A stretch of DNA of 6,103 bases from an uncultured Megasphaera sp. Its GTDB lineage: Bacteria > Bacillota > Negativicutes > Veillonellales > Megasphaeraceae. Positions within the stretch are counted from its first letter, which is position 1. Each line of letters opens with the position of its first letter. Where the stretch lies: NCBI GenBank assembly GCA_902464195.1, contig CABQJB010000119.1, positions 1-6,103 of the forward strand, written 5' to 3'. Below the pieces are notes generated by a model that searched no databases, was not told the origin of the DNA, and was given only the letters and a program-made list of their open reading frames with translations. Below, piece by piece: positions 1 to 5,378 of the stretch. The translations under genes and the position numbers were made by a program.

Positions 1-67
1 TTTATTTATATTACGAAAGCACGTCTTGCTATACAGTCATGAATCATATCCAGATGGTATATTCTGT

Positions 68-96
68 TTGACTTGTGTATATAATCATTGTACAAT
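68..96 (+). promoter_or_regulatory. sigma-70 type promoter of the transketolase operon
   Basis: The -35 box TTGACT (68-73) matches the consensus at 5 of 6 positions, and the -10 box TACAAT (91-96) also at 5 of 6. They are separated by the ideal 17 bases. Transcription would start near 103, leaving a leader of about 118 bases before the transketolase start codon. A second TATAAT lies at 80-85 inside the spacer but has no -35 partner. No other promoter is visible between here and the gene. Confidence 0.8.
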
Positions 97-131
97 AAAC
101 TCAAGAAATGGAAACGAACAAAAGAGGTCGT

Positions 132-194
132 ATGTCCGAACGCACGCGTATCGCCGCCAGACATAAACGGGGGTATGCGGCGTTTTTTTCTTGA
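132..194 (+). other. possible 20-codon leader reading frame across the terminator hairpin
   Basis: A small frame begins at ATG 132 and stops at TGA 192-194, just past the T tract of the hairpin at 152-189. An AGAGG sequence (123-127) lies four bases upstream of the ATG, which is close for a ribosome site. The frame also extends back to an ATG at 108 (28 codons) with a poorer ribosome site. The peptide would be basic, with four Arg, one Lys and one His in 20 residues, and ends Phe-Phe-Ser. It resembles no leader peptide I know. A ribosome translating it would cover the hairpin and could permit read-through. It may equally be a chance frame. Confidence 0.2.
152..189 (+). terminator. intrinsic terminator or attenuator in the transketolase leader
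   Basis: CGCCGC (152-157) pairs perfectly with GCGGCG (177-182) around a 19-base loop and is followed directly by seven T residues (183-189). This is the form of a Rho-independent terminator. It lies about 50-85 bases downstream of the predicted transcription start and 31 bases before the transketolase start codon. It would therefore end most transcripts from the 68-96 promoter as an RNA of about 87 bases unless read-through occurs. The stem is short and the loop large, so efficiency may be partial. No competing antiterminator stem was found by eye. Confidence 0.6.
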
Positions 195-213
195 CGGCCT
201 GACATAGGAGGCT

Positions 214-229
214 ATGCTTCATGAAGCAT
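214..229. repeat. perfect 16-base palindrome spanning the start codon
   Basis: ATGCTTCATGAAGCAT reads the same on both strands. In RNA it can fold as a six-pair stem (214-219 with 224-229, plus a U-G pair at 213/230) with CAUG as the loop. The AUG start of the transketolase gene (221-223) falls in that loop, and the stem begins two bases after the SD sequence AGGAGG (206-211). It could be a translational control hairpin, a protein-binding operator, or chance. Confidence 0.5.
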
Positions 230-1042
230 GATCTACATGACGTGTGTACGCAGATACGGCGGGATACGGTGCGTTCTATTTACCGTGCCGGTTCCGGTCA
301 TCCTGGCAGCTCTTTATCGGCTGTCGAAATCATGGCCACACTTTATTTTACAGATGTCTTTACCTGTTTTCCTGACCGGCCCCATGCGCCTGAACGGGAC
401 CGTTTTGTCTTATCCAAGGGCCATGCGGCTCCGGCTTATTACAGCATTTTAGCTCATAAGGGCTATTTTCCACTAACTTTGCTCGATACGTTGCGGACCG
501 TGGGGAGTGCCCTCCAGGGCCATCCCAATTTGGAAAAACTGCCCTGTCTCGACTGCGCTGTCGGCTCTTTGGGGCAAGGCCTGTCTATCGCCAACGGCAT
601 TGCCCTGGCCTTGAAACTGCGCCATGAAACACCGGAAGTCTTCTGTCTCATTGGCGATGGGGAACAGCAGGAAGGCCAGATTTGGGAAGCGGCTGCTTTT
701 GCGTCACAGCACCATTTGGACAATGTTTGTCTGATTGTCGATTGCAACGGTCTGCAACTCGTCGATTCCCTGGTATCGATCAAGAATATGGAACCGATGG
801 ATGCGAAATGGGAAAGTTTCGGCTGGCATGTTCTCCGCGTGGACGGCCACGATACGGATGCTCTGTACGACGCTTATGGTGCTGCCAAGGCTTACTGTGG
901 CAAGCCGACGGTCATCCTGGCCCATACCGTCAAGGGGAAGGGTGTATCATATATGGAAAATCAAGCACAATGGCACGGTGCGGCGCCGGATGAAGCCCAG
1001 TACCGCCTGGCCATGGATGAATTGACAACGGAGGTGCCGTGA
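221..1042 (+). CDS. transketolase, N-terminal (thiamine diphosphate-binding) subunit
   Basis: This 273-residue protein is the first half of a split transketolase. The full enzyme moves two-carbon ketol units between sugar phosphates in the non-oxidative pentose phosphate pathway, in the cytoplasm. Visible family marks are GHPGSSLS (26-33), SKGHAAPAYY (65-74), GSLGQGLS (115-122) and the thiamine diphosphate/Mg2+ motif that opens with GDGEQQEGQ (145-153) and closes with the Asn at 176. KGKGVSYME (238-246) and WHG (251-253) are typical of the end of this subunit. Length fits stand-alone N-subunits. ATG 221 is preceded by AGGAGG (206-211) with nine-base spacing. The TGA stop overlaps the next gene by one base, so the subunits are probably made by coupled translation. 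Dihydroxyacetone synthase-like or other transketolase-family chemistry cannot be excluded, but the motifs are those of true transketolase. Confidence 0.95.
   Translation: MKHDLHDVCTQIRRDTVRSIYRAGSGHPGSSLSAVEIMATLYFTDVFTCFPDRPHAPERDRFVLSKGHAAPAYYSILAHKGYFPLTLLDTLRTVGSALQGHPNLEKLPCLDCAVGSLGQGLSIANGIALALKLRHETPEVFCLIGDGEQQEGQIWEAAAFASQHHLDNVCLIVDCNGLQLVDSLVSIKNMEPMDAKWESFGWHVLRVDGHDTDALYDAYGAAKAYCGKPTVILAHTVKGKGVSYMENQAQWHGAAPDEAQYRLAMDELTTEVP
1030..1035 (+). promoter_or_regulatory. ribosome binding site that decides the second transketolase start
   Basis: GGAGGT lies inside the end of the N-subunit gene. It is six bases from ATG 1042 but only three from the in-frame GTG at 1039. Spacing favours ATG 1042, giving the classic TGATG stop/start junction. 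Confidence 0.7.
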
Positions 1043-1977
1043 TGGAACGAGTACCGATGCGCGACGGCTATGGGAAGGCCCTGCTGGAACTATGCCGCCT
1101 TCACGACGATGTCCTCGTCCTCGATGCGGACGTGGCCAAATCGACGCGGACCGAATGGATCCGCCAGGAATATCCTGAAAAATATATCAATGTCGGCATA
1201 TCGGAACAAGACCTGGTCGGTACGGCGGCCGGCCTGTCGCTGACGGGGTTCGTCCCCTTCATTTCGACATATGGCGTCTTTTTGACTGGCCGGGCATGGG
1301 GGCAGATACGCAATACCGTCTGCTATAATAATCTCAACGTCAAACTCGGCGGTGCCCATGCCGGCATTTCCGTCGGCCCTGACGGCGCTACCCATCAGGC
1401 TCTGGAGGATATTGCCCTCATGCGGGTCATTCCCCATATGATGGTCATTACGCCGTGTGACTGGTGGGAAACATATAAGGCGACGCTGGCCGTCTACGAT
1501 ATCAAAGGGCCGTCCTATGTCCGCTTCGGCCGTAACCCGGCACCGGTCGTCACCGATAAGGATACGCCTTTTGACCTCTATAAGGCGGCTATCTTCCGGG
1601 ATGGGAGTGATGTGACCCTCTTTGCCAACGGCCTCATGGTCCATGAAGCCCTGACAGCGGCTGATGAACTGGCACGGGAAGGCATTTCGGCCCGCGTCGT
1701 CAATATCCATACGGTAAAGCCGCTGGATCTGGATACGGTCTGTACCTGTGCCGCTGAAACGGGAGCCGTCGTCGTCTGCGAAGAACATCAGGTCATGGGC
1801 GGCCTGGGCGGTGCTATCTGTGAAGCCCTGGCCCAGCACTGCTGCGTTCCTGTAGAACTCGTCGGCATCCAGGACCGCTTCGGCGAATCTGGGAAACCGG
1901 ATGACCTCCTGAAAGCCTACAACCTCTCGGCCAGCGACGTCATTCAAGCAGTCCATAACGTGTTGAAGAGGAAGTAA
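1042..1977 (+). CDS. transketolase, C-terminal (pyrimidine-binding) subunit
   Basis: This 311-residue protein supplies the other half of the transketolase. The pyrimidine-binding domain spans roughly residues 3-165. It contains NVGISEQD (50-57), whose Glu55 is the conserved acid that activates the thiamine diphosphate ring, and the conserved stretch GATHQALEDIALMR (115-128). The transketolase C-terminal domain spans roughly 185-305, with HTVKPLD (223-229), EEHQVMGGLGGA (247-258) and DRFGESGKP (278-286). Related two-domain halves occur in DXP synthase and pyruvate dehydrogenase E1-beta, but the N-subunit next door settles the role. ATG 1042 overlaps the upstream TGA by one base; an in-frame GTG at 1039 would add one residue but is too close to the ribosome site. 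Length is usual for C-subunits. The next gene is 294 bases away, beyond a terminator. Confidence 0.94.
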   Translation: MERVPMRDGYGKALLELCRLHDDVLVLDADVAKSTRTEWIRQEYPEKYINVGISEQDLVGTAAGLSLTGFVPFISTYGVFLTGRAWGQIRNTVCYNNLNVKLGGAHAGISVGPDGATHQALEDIALMRVIPHMMVITPCDWWETYKATLAVYDIKGPSYVRFGRNPAPVVTDKDTPFDLYKAAIFRDGSDVTLFANGLMVHEALTAADELAREGISARVVNIHTVKPLDLDTVCTCAAETGAVVVCEEHQVMGGLGGAICEALAQHCCVPVELVGIQDRFGESGKPDDLLKAYNLSASDVIQAVHNVLKRK

Positions 1978-1986
1978 AGTGGATTG

Positions 1987-2014
1987 TGGCTCGTTGTTCG
2001 TGGCTCGTGACTCG
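1987..2014. repeat. four tandem copies of a 7-base repeat
   Basis: The units are TGGCTCG (1987-1993), TTGTTCG (1994-2000), TGGCTCG (2001-2007) and TGACTCG (2008-2014), with a degenerate fifth unit possible at 1980-1986. The array begins ten bases after the transketolase stop codon and contains no coding signal. Similar short GCTCG-type arrays occur between genes in some Firmicutes genomes; that comparison is from memory. Confidence 0.75.
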
Positions 2015-2017
2015 CAG

Positions 2018-2059
2018 CCTCCCCTTGATAGGGGAGGTGGCCTGAAAGGCCGGAGAGGT
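2018..2059. repeat. double-hairpin intergenic repeat, REP/MITE-like
   Basis: Two hairpins sit one base apart. CCTCCCCT (2018-2025) pairs with AGGGGAGG (2030-2037) around a four-base loop, and GGCCT (2039-2043) pairs with AGGCC (2047-2051) around GAA. The element ends GGAGAGGTT. The pattern of a CCTCCCC hairpin, then a GGCC hairpin, then GGAGRGGTT resembles dispersed palindromic repeats I recall from gut Firmicutes. It lacks a T tract, so it is not a standard terminator, although it may act as an mRNA 3' end stabiliser. Confidence 0.6.
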
Positions 2060-2095
2060 TAAATTTAAACCCATCCGCTAACAAGGGACCAGAAC

Positions 2096-2117
2096 GGGCC
2101 GCCCTTTGGGACGGCCC
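2096..2117. repeat. GC-rich hairpin, probably a second dispersed repeat
   Basis: GGGCCG (2096-2101) pairs with CGGCCC (2112-2117). Inside it, CCC (2102-2104) pairs with GGG (2108-2110), leaving one bulged A and a TTT loop. It is followed by CTACGAT rather than a T tract. GC-rich hairpins ending in CCCCTACG are a familiar dispersed intergenic motif in related bacteria, from memory. It lies between the double hairpin and the operon terminator. Confidence 0.5.
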
Positions 2118-2124
2118 CTACGAT

Positions 2125-2158
2125 AAAATAGGCTGTCGTACATGCGACAGCCTATTTT
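2125..2158. terminator. symmetrical intrinsic terminator after the transketolase operon
   Basis: AAAATAGGCTGTCG (2125-2138) and CGACAGCCTATTTT (2145-2158) form a perfect 14-pair stem with a six-base loop, TACATG. The A-rich foot and four-T end let it work in either direction. It separates the transketolase genes from the pncB operon. The T tract is short, but the stem is very stable. Confidence 0.8.
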
Positions 2159-2179
2159 GCCATGCTAAGTCCGTATAGA

Positions 2180-2200
2180 ATTTTGCAATGTATGCAAAAT
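2180..2200. promoter_or_regulatory. 8-base inverted repeat, candidate operator upstream of pncB
   Basis: ATTTTGCA (2180-2187) and TGCAAAAT (2193-2200) are perfect inverted copies separated by ATGTA. The centre lies 21 bases upstream of the predicted -35 box of the pncB promoter, where an activator or repressor dimer could bind. It is too AT-rich to be a convincing RNA terminator. NAD salvage genes are often controlled by repressors such as NiaR or NrtR, but I cannot match this site to either. Confidence 0.4.
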
Positions 2201-2210
2201 CGGTAATTCG

Positions 2211-2240
2211 TTGTTCCTTTATCGTTAACTGATGTATAAT
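2211..2240 (+). promoter_or_regulatory. promoter of the pncB operon
   Basis: A perfect TATAAT -10 box (2235-2240) is preceded by TTGTTC (2211-2216) at 18 bases. The -35 box is weak, matching the consensus at three of six positions, which fits a promoter needing help or under control. The start would be near 2247, giving a leader of about 25 bases. Confidence 0.65.
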
Positions 2241-2271
2241 AAGAACAACTACTTTTTGGAGGCGAGTTATC

Positions 2272-3723
2272 TTGTATACGAAAGCGTTATTGACCGACCT
2301 GTACCAGTTGACCATGATGCAGGGTTTATTTTTTGAAGGCAAGCACGAACAGCAATGCGTGTTTGACCGTTATTACCGGACCAATCCCTTTCAGGGGGGG
2401 TATACGGTCGTGGCCGGGCTGGAACATCTCATCGATTATGTACACAATATACATTTCAGCGATGACGACCTGGCCTATCTGAAGAGCACAGGCTTCTTCC
2501 AGGATGAATTCCTCGATTACCTAAAGGACCTGCGCTTTACAGGCGACATTTATGCCATGCCCGAAGGGACCGTCGCCTTTCCCCAGGAAGTGCTCCTGCG
2601 CGTCCAGACCAAGAAGGACGAAGCTTTACTGTTAGAAACGTGTATGTCTATGGTCATGAACCATGAAAGCCTTATTGCCACCAAGGCTCGCCGCGTCCGG
2701 ACGGTGGCAGGTAAGGACAATCTCATGGAATTCGGCCTGCGCCGGGCCCAGGGGAAATCGGCCGGTGTCTACGGCGCCCGTTCGGCTATGATCGGCGGCT
2801 TTAATGGGACCAGCAATGTCCTGGCTGGCGCCAAATTCGGGATGCCCGTCTTAGGGACCATGGCCCACAGCTGGGTCATGAGCTTTTCGTCAGAATTGGA
2901 AGCTTTCCGCGCCTATGCCCGCCAGTACCCGAACAACCTCATCCTCCTGGCCGATACGTATAACACGCTGAAACAGGGCGTACCCGATGCCATCACGATT
3001 TTCAAGGAAATGAAGGCCGCCGGCACTCTGCCCAAGGCTTATGGTATCCGCCTGGATAGCGGCGACCTGGCGTATTTATCGAAAGAAGCGCACAAGATGT
3101 TTGCTGACGCAGGTTTCCCGGATGCCATCATTGCGGCCTCGAATGACCTCGATGAAAACCTCATTTCCGAATTGAAAGCCCAGGGCTGTGCCATCAACTC
3201 CTGGGGCGTCGGCACGAACTTGATTACGGCTAAGGACAGCCCGTCCCTGGGCGGCGTCTTCAAACTCGTCGGCCAGTATGACAATGGTAAATTCGTACCA
3301 AAAATTAAAATGAGCGACAATGCCGAAAAGATTTCCAATCCGGGACTGAAGAACGTCCTGCGCATTTACGATAAAGATACGGGCAAGATGAAAGCCGACA
3401 TTATCATCCTCGAAGGCGAAAGCATCGACGAATCGAAAGACCTGCTCCTCCAGAGCGATAAGGCGCCGTGGCGTTCGCGGACGATTCCCGGCGGGACTTA
3501 CCGCGTCCAGAAGATGCTCGTCCCCATTTTCCAGAAAGGCGAACTGGTCTATCAGAAGCCGGACCTCAAAACCATCATGGCCTACGCAGACCAGCAGATA
3601 CAGACTTTGTGGCCCGAATACCTGCGCCTGGTCAATCCGGAAGAAATGTGGGTCCAGCGCAGCAGTAAGCTGTCGGCTTTGCGCGATAAAGTCTTGAAAG
3701 AAGAATCGGCTCATTTCTTTTAG
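2272..3723 (+). CDS. pncB: nicotinate phosphoribosyltransferase
   Basis: This 483-residue enzyme joins nicotinate to PRPP, with ATP hydrolysis, to make nicotinate mononucleotide (NaMN), the first step of the Preiss-Handler route to NAD. Family marks run along the chain: LLTDLYQLTMMQG (6-18), ESLIATKARRVR (132-143), EFGLRRAQG (153-161), GGFNGTSNVLAG (175-186), GTMAHSWVMSF (195-205), GIRLDSGDLAY (258-268), GVGT (312-315) and KISNPGLKNVLR (353-364). His199 in the GTMAHSW motif is the likely phosphorylated histidine. Start is TTG 2272, behind GGAGG (2258-2262) at nine bases; the first ATG in frame lies inside the conserved TMMQG motif, so it is too late. Length is usual for the family. It is first in a four-gene operon, 12 bases before the next gene. 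A run of seven G (2394-2400) encodes part of the conserved NPFQGGY and causes no frame change. Confidence 0.96.
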   Translation: MYTKALLTDLYQLTMMQGLFFEGKHEQQCVFDRYYRTNPFQGGYTVVAGLEHLIDYVHNIHFSDDDLAYLKSTGFFQDEFLDYLKDLRFTGDIYAMPEGTVAFPQEVLLRVQTKKDEALLLETCMSMVMNHESLIATKARRVRTVAGKDNLMEFGLRRAQGKSAGVYGARSAMIGGFNGTSNVLAGAKFGMPVLGTMAHSWVMSFSSELEAFRAYARQYPNNLILLADTYNTLKQGVPDAITIFKEMKAAGTLPKAYGIRLDSGDLAYLSKEAHKMFADAGFPDAIIAASNDLDENLISELKAQGCAINSWGVGTNLITAKDSPSLGGVFKLVGQYDNGKFVPKIKMSDNAEKISNPGLKNVLRIYDKDTGKMKADIIILEGESIDESKDLLLQSDKAPWRSRTIPGGTYRVQKMLVPIFQKGELVYQKPDLKTIMAYADQQIQTLWPEYLRLVNPEEMWVQRSSKLSALRDKVLKEESAHFF

Positions 3724-3735
3724 GGAGATGATTCC

Positions 3736-4575
3736 ATGAAGGGAGCTATCATCGGCGATATCGCCGGCTCCGTCTATGAATTCGATGAAACAGCGGAATC
3801 CCTGAATTTCCCCTTATTCGTCAAAAACAGCCGCTTTACGGATGATACGGTGACGACCGTAGCCGTAGCGGCTGCCCTGATGGAGGGGAAGGCGTCTCAT
3901 TGCGGCTATATCGAACCCTTGCGGCGTCAGCTCCGGTACTGGTGCCGTAAATACCCCGATGCCGGTTTTGGTGGCATGTTCCGCCGCTGGTTCCTGGCTG
4001 ACGAGGCACCGGCTTATGGCAGTTACGGCAACGGGGCGGCTATGCGCGTCAGTCCGGCTGGCTGGGTTGCGGATAGCCTGGAGGAAGTCCAGGCGCTGGC
4101 AGAACTGACAGCTGTCGTCAGCCATGACCATCCCCAGTCCATCAAGGGCGCCATTGCCGTAGCCTCGGCCATTTTCCTGGCCCGGCAGGGGAAGGGAAAA
4201 GATGCGATTGCCGCTTATATACGGACGTATTTCTATGATCTGTCCCGGACATTGGCGCAGATACGCCCGTCTTATGGCTTCACCTGCACGACGGACGGAA
4301 GCGTGCCTGAAGCCATCGAATGTTTCCTGGAAGGGACGGATTATGAAGATACGATTCGCAAGGCGATTTGGCTCAACGGCGATACGGATACGCAGGCAGC
4401 CATTGCCGGCAGCATCGCCGAAGCCTATTACGGCGTGCCCGATGCCTTGTGGCAGCAGGCCCTGCCTTATGTCGATGACGAAGAAATGAAGGGCGTCATC
4501 CGGCAGTTCTATGAAAACTATATTCGTTCGAGGGGGAACTCTTTTGATTTCAACAGAGACAAGCAAGAAATATGA
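3736..4575 (+). CDS. ADP-ribosylglycohydrolase family protein (DraG/ARH fold)
   Basis: This 279-residue protein belongs to the ADP-ribosylglycohydrolases, all-helical cytoplasmic enzymes with two Mg2+ ions that remove or split ADP-ribose on proteins or small molecules. The visible signature is AIIGDIAGSVYE (4-15), RFTDDTVTT (33-41) with the first pair of metal-binding Asp residues, GNGAAMRVSPAGW (98-110), SHDHPQSIKGA (129-139), TDGSVPEAIECF (186-197) and NGDTDTQAAIAGSIAEAYYG (214-233) with the second metal-binding Asp group. Relatives usually read GGD(S/A)DT at that last site, so Asn214 is unusual; Asp216 and Asp218 are kept. Length is typical of the short bacterial subgroup. ATG 3736 follows GGGAG (3723-3727) at eight bases, and the gene overlaps the next by 32 bases. 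The substrate cannot be told from sequence. The position after pncB suggests NAD or ADP-ribose turnover rather than nitrogenase control, as no nif gene is present. Confidence 0.9.
   Translation: MKGAIIGDIAGSVYEFDETAESLNFPLFVKNSRFTDDTVTTVAVAAALMEGKASHCGYIEPLRRQLRYWCRKYPDAGFGGMFRRWFLADEAPAYGSYGNGAAMRVSPAGWVADSLEEVQALAELTAVVSHDHPQSIKGAIAVASAIFLARQGKGKDAIAAYIRTYFYDLSRTLAQIRPSYGFTCTTDGSVPEAIECFLEGTDYEDTIRKAIWLNGDTDTQAAIAGSIAEAYYGVPDALWQQALPYVDDEEMKGVIRQFYENYIRSRGNSFDFNRDKQEI
4531..4536 (+). promoter_or_regulatory. ribosome binding site that decides the larE start
   Basis: AGGGGG lies seven bases before TTG 4544, inside the end of the glycohydrolase gene. The upstream in-frame ATG at 4511 has no such site, so initiation at TTG 4544 is preferred. 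Confidence 0.65.
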
Positions 4576-5377
4576 AAAACTCCAGCAGATTTTAAAGGAT
4601 ATGGGCAGCGTCGTCGTCGGTTTTTCCGGCGGCGTCGACAGCACCTTCCTAACCTATGCGGCCCACCAGGCTCTGGGCGGTCGGGTCCTGGCTGTGACGG
4701 CCGTTTCGGCGACTTTGCCGGGCAGTGAGGCGGCCGATGCCAAGGCCATGGCCAAGGTCATCGGTGTTCAGCACCGCCTGGTCCATTCGACGGAATTCGA
4801 GGACCCGGACTTCGTCCAGAATCCGCCAAATCGCTGCTATATCTGCAAAAAGATACGCTTTACGTCGCTCGTGGCCCTGGCCAAGGCCGAAGGCTATCTG
4901 TGGGTCGTCGACGGGGGGAATGTCGATGACCTCGGCGATTACCGGCCGGGTATGAAAGCCTTGCAGGAGCTGTCTGATTCCGTCCGCAGCCCGATGATCG
5001 AAGCGGGCCTGGCTAAAGCGGATATCCGGGCTTTGTCGAAGGAATTCGGCCTCCAGACCTGGAATAAGCAGAGCGCTGCCTGCCTGGCCAGCCGCGTCCC
5101 ATACGGTGTGGAACTGACACCGCATCGCCTGGCCCAAATCGATGCTGCTGAAGCTGCCGTAGCGCCTTACGTCCAGGGCTCTCTGCGCGTCCGCTATCAC
5201 GGCGATGTAGCCCGCATCGAAGTGGCTGTCGATGAAATCCCATCGGTCCTGGCCCATCGGGACGAAATCGTCCGGGCCATCAAGGATACGGGCTTTGCCT
5301 ACGTTACCCTTGATTTGGGCGGCTATGAAATGGGCAGCCTGAATGATGTAATCAATACAGATGAGGAAGTAAAGTGA
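4544..5377 (+). CDS. larE: LarE-type ATP-dependent sacrificial sulfur transferase
   Basis: LarE adenylates the carboxylates of pyridinium-3,5-biscarboxylate mononucleotide and replaces oxygen with sulfur, a step in making the nickel-pincer nucleotide cofactor of lactate racemase. This 277-residue protein has the PP-loop FSGGVDST (27-34), NRCYICKK (96-103), DGGNVDDLGDYRPG (123-136), SAACLASRVPYG (177-188) and a C-terminal LGGYEMGSLN (258-267). Its length matches the roughly 276-residue Lactiplantibacillus enzyme. Cys180 sits where the sacrificed cysteine lies in that enzyme. Cys98 and Cys101 form a CxxC which, with Cys180, may hold an iron-sulfur cluster as in [4Fe-4S]-type LarE, which is not sacrificial. 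TTG 4544 is chosen from its ribosome site; ATG 4511 would add 11 unlikely residues. It overlaps the previous gene by 32 bases. larA, larB and larC are not in the window. Another PP-loop sulfur transferase role is possible. Confidence 0.9.
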   Translation: MISTETSKKYEKLQQILKDMGSVVVGFSGGVDSTFLTYAAHQALGGRVLAVTAVSATLPGSEAADAKAMAKVIGVQHRLVHSTEFEDPDFVQNPPNRCYICKKIRFTSLVALAKAEGYLWVVDGGNVDDLGDYRPGMKALQELSDSVRSPMIEAGLAKADIRALSKEFGLQTWNKQSAACLASRVPYGVELTPHRLAQIDAAEAAVAPYVQGSLRVRYHGDVARIEVAVDEIPSVLAHRDEIVRAIKDTGFAYVTLDLGGYEMGSLNDVINTDEEVK

Positions 5378-5378
5378 T

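Noticed and set aside
2..166. Frame open from the window edge to TAA at 164-166, possibly the tail of an upstream gene
   Set aside because: It runs straight through a near-consensus promoter and the first half of a terminator hairpin, is AT-rich, and encodes nothing recognisable.
1090..1956. Long open frame on the - strand, antisense to the transketolase C-subunit
   Set aside because: It shows no domain pattern and no ribosome site, and is explained by the strong third-position codon bias of the real gene on the + strand.
221..1977. Transketolase split as a recent frameshift of a single gene
   Set aside because: Each half has its own ribosome site and start codon, joined by TGATG, and split transketolases are normal in many Firmicutes and archaea.
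2018..2117. The intergenic hairpins as a small CRISPR array or riboswitch
   Set aside because: The repeats differ from each other, have no spacer structure, lie downstream of an operon and before its terminator, and show no known aptamer pattern.
2394..2400. Run of seven G in pncB as a possible phase-variable tract
   Set aside because: The frame is intact, the run encodes part of a conserved motif, and seven bases is short for phase variation.
4511..4543. Extended larE start at ATG 4511
   Set aside because: It would deepen the overlap to 65 bases, has no good ribosome site, and adds residues before the usual LarE N-terminus; TTG 4544 has a well-spaced AGGGGG.
3814..4644. Long - strand open frame opposite the glycohydrolase and the start of larE
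   Set aside because: It crosses two well-supported + strand genes, has no family motif, and reads as a codon-bias shadow.
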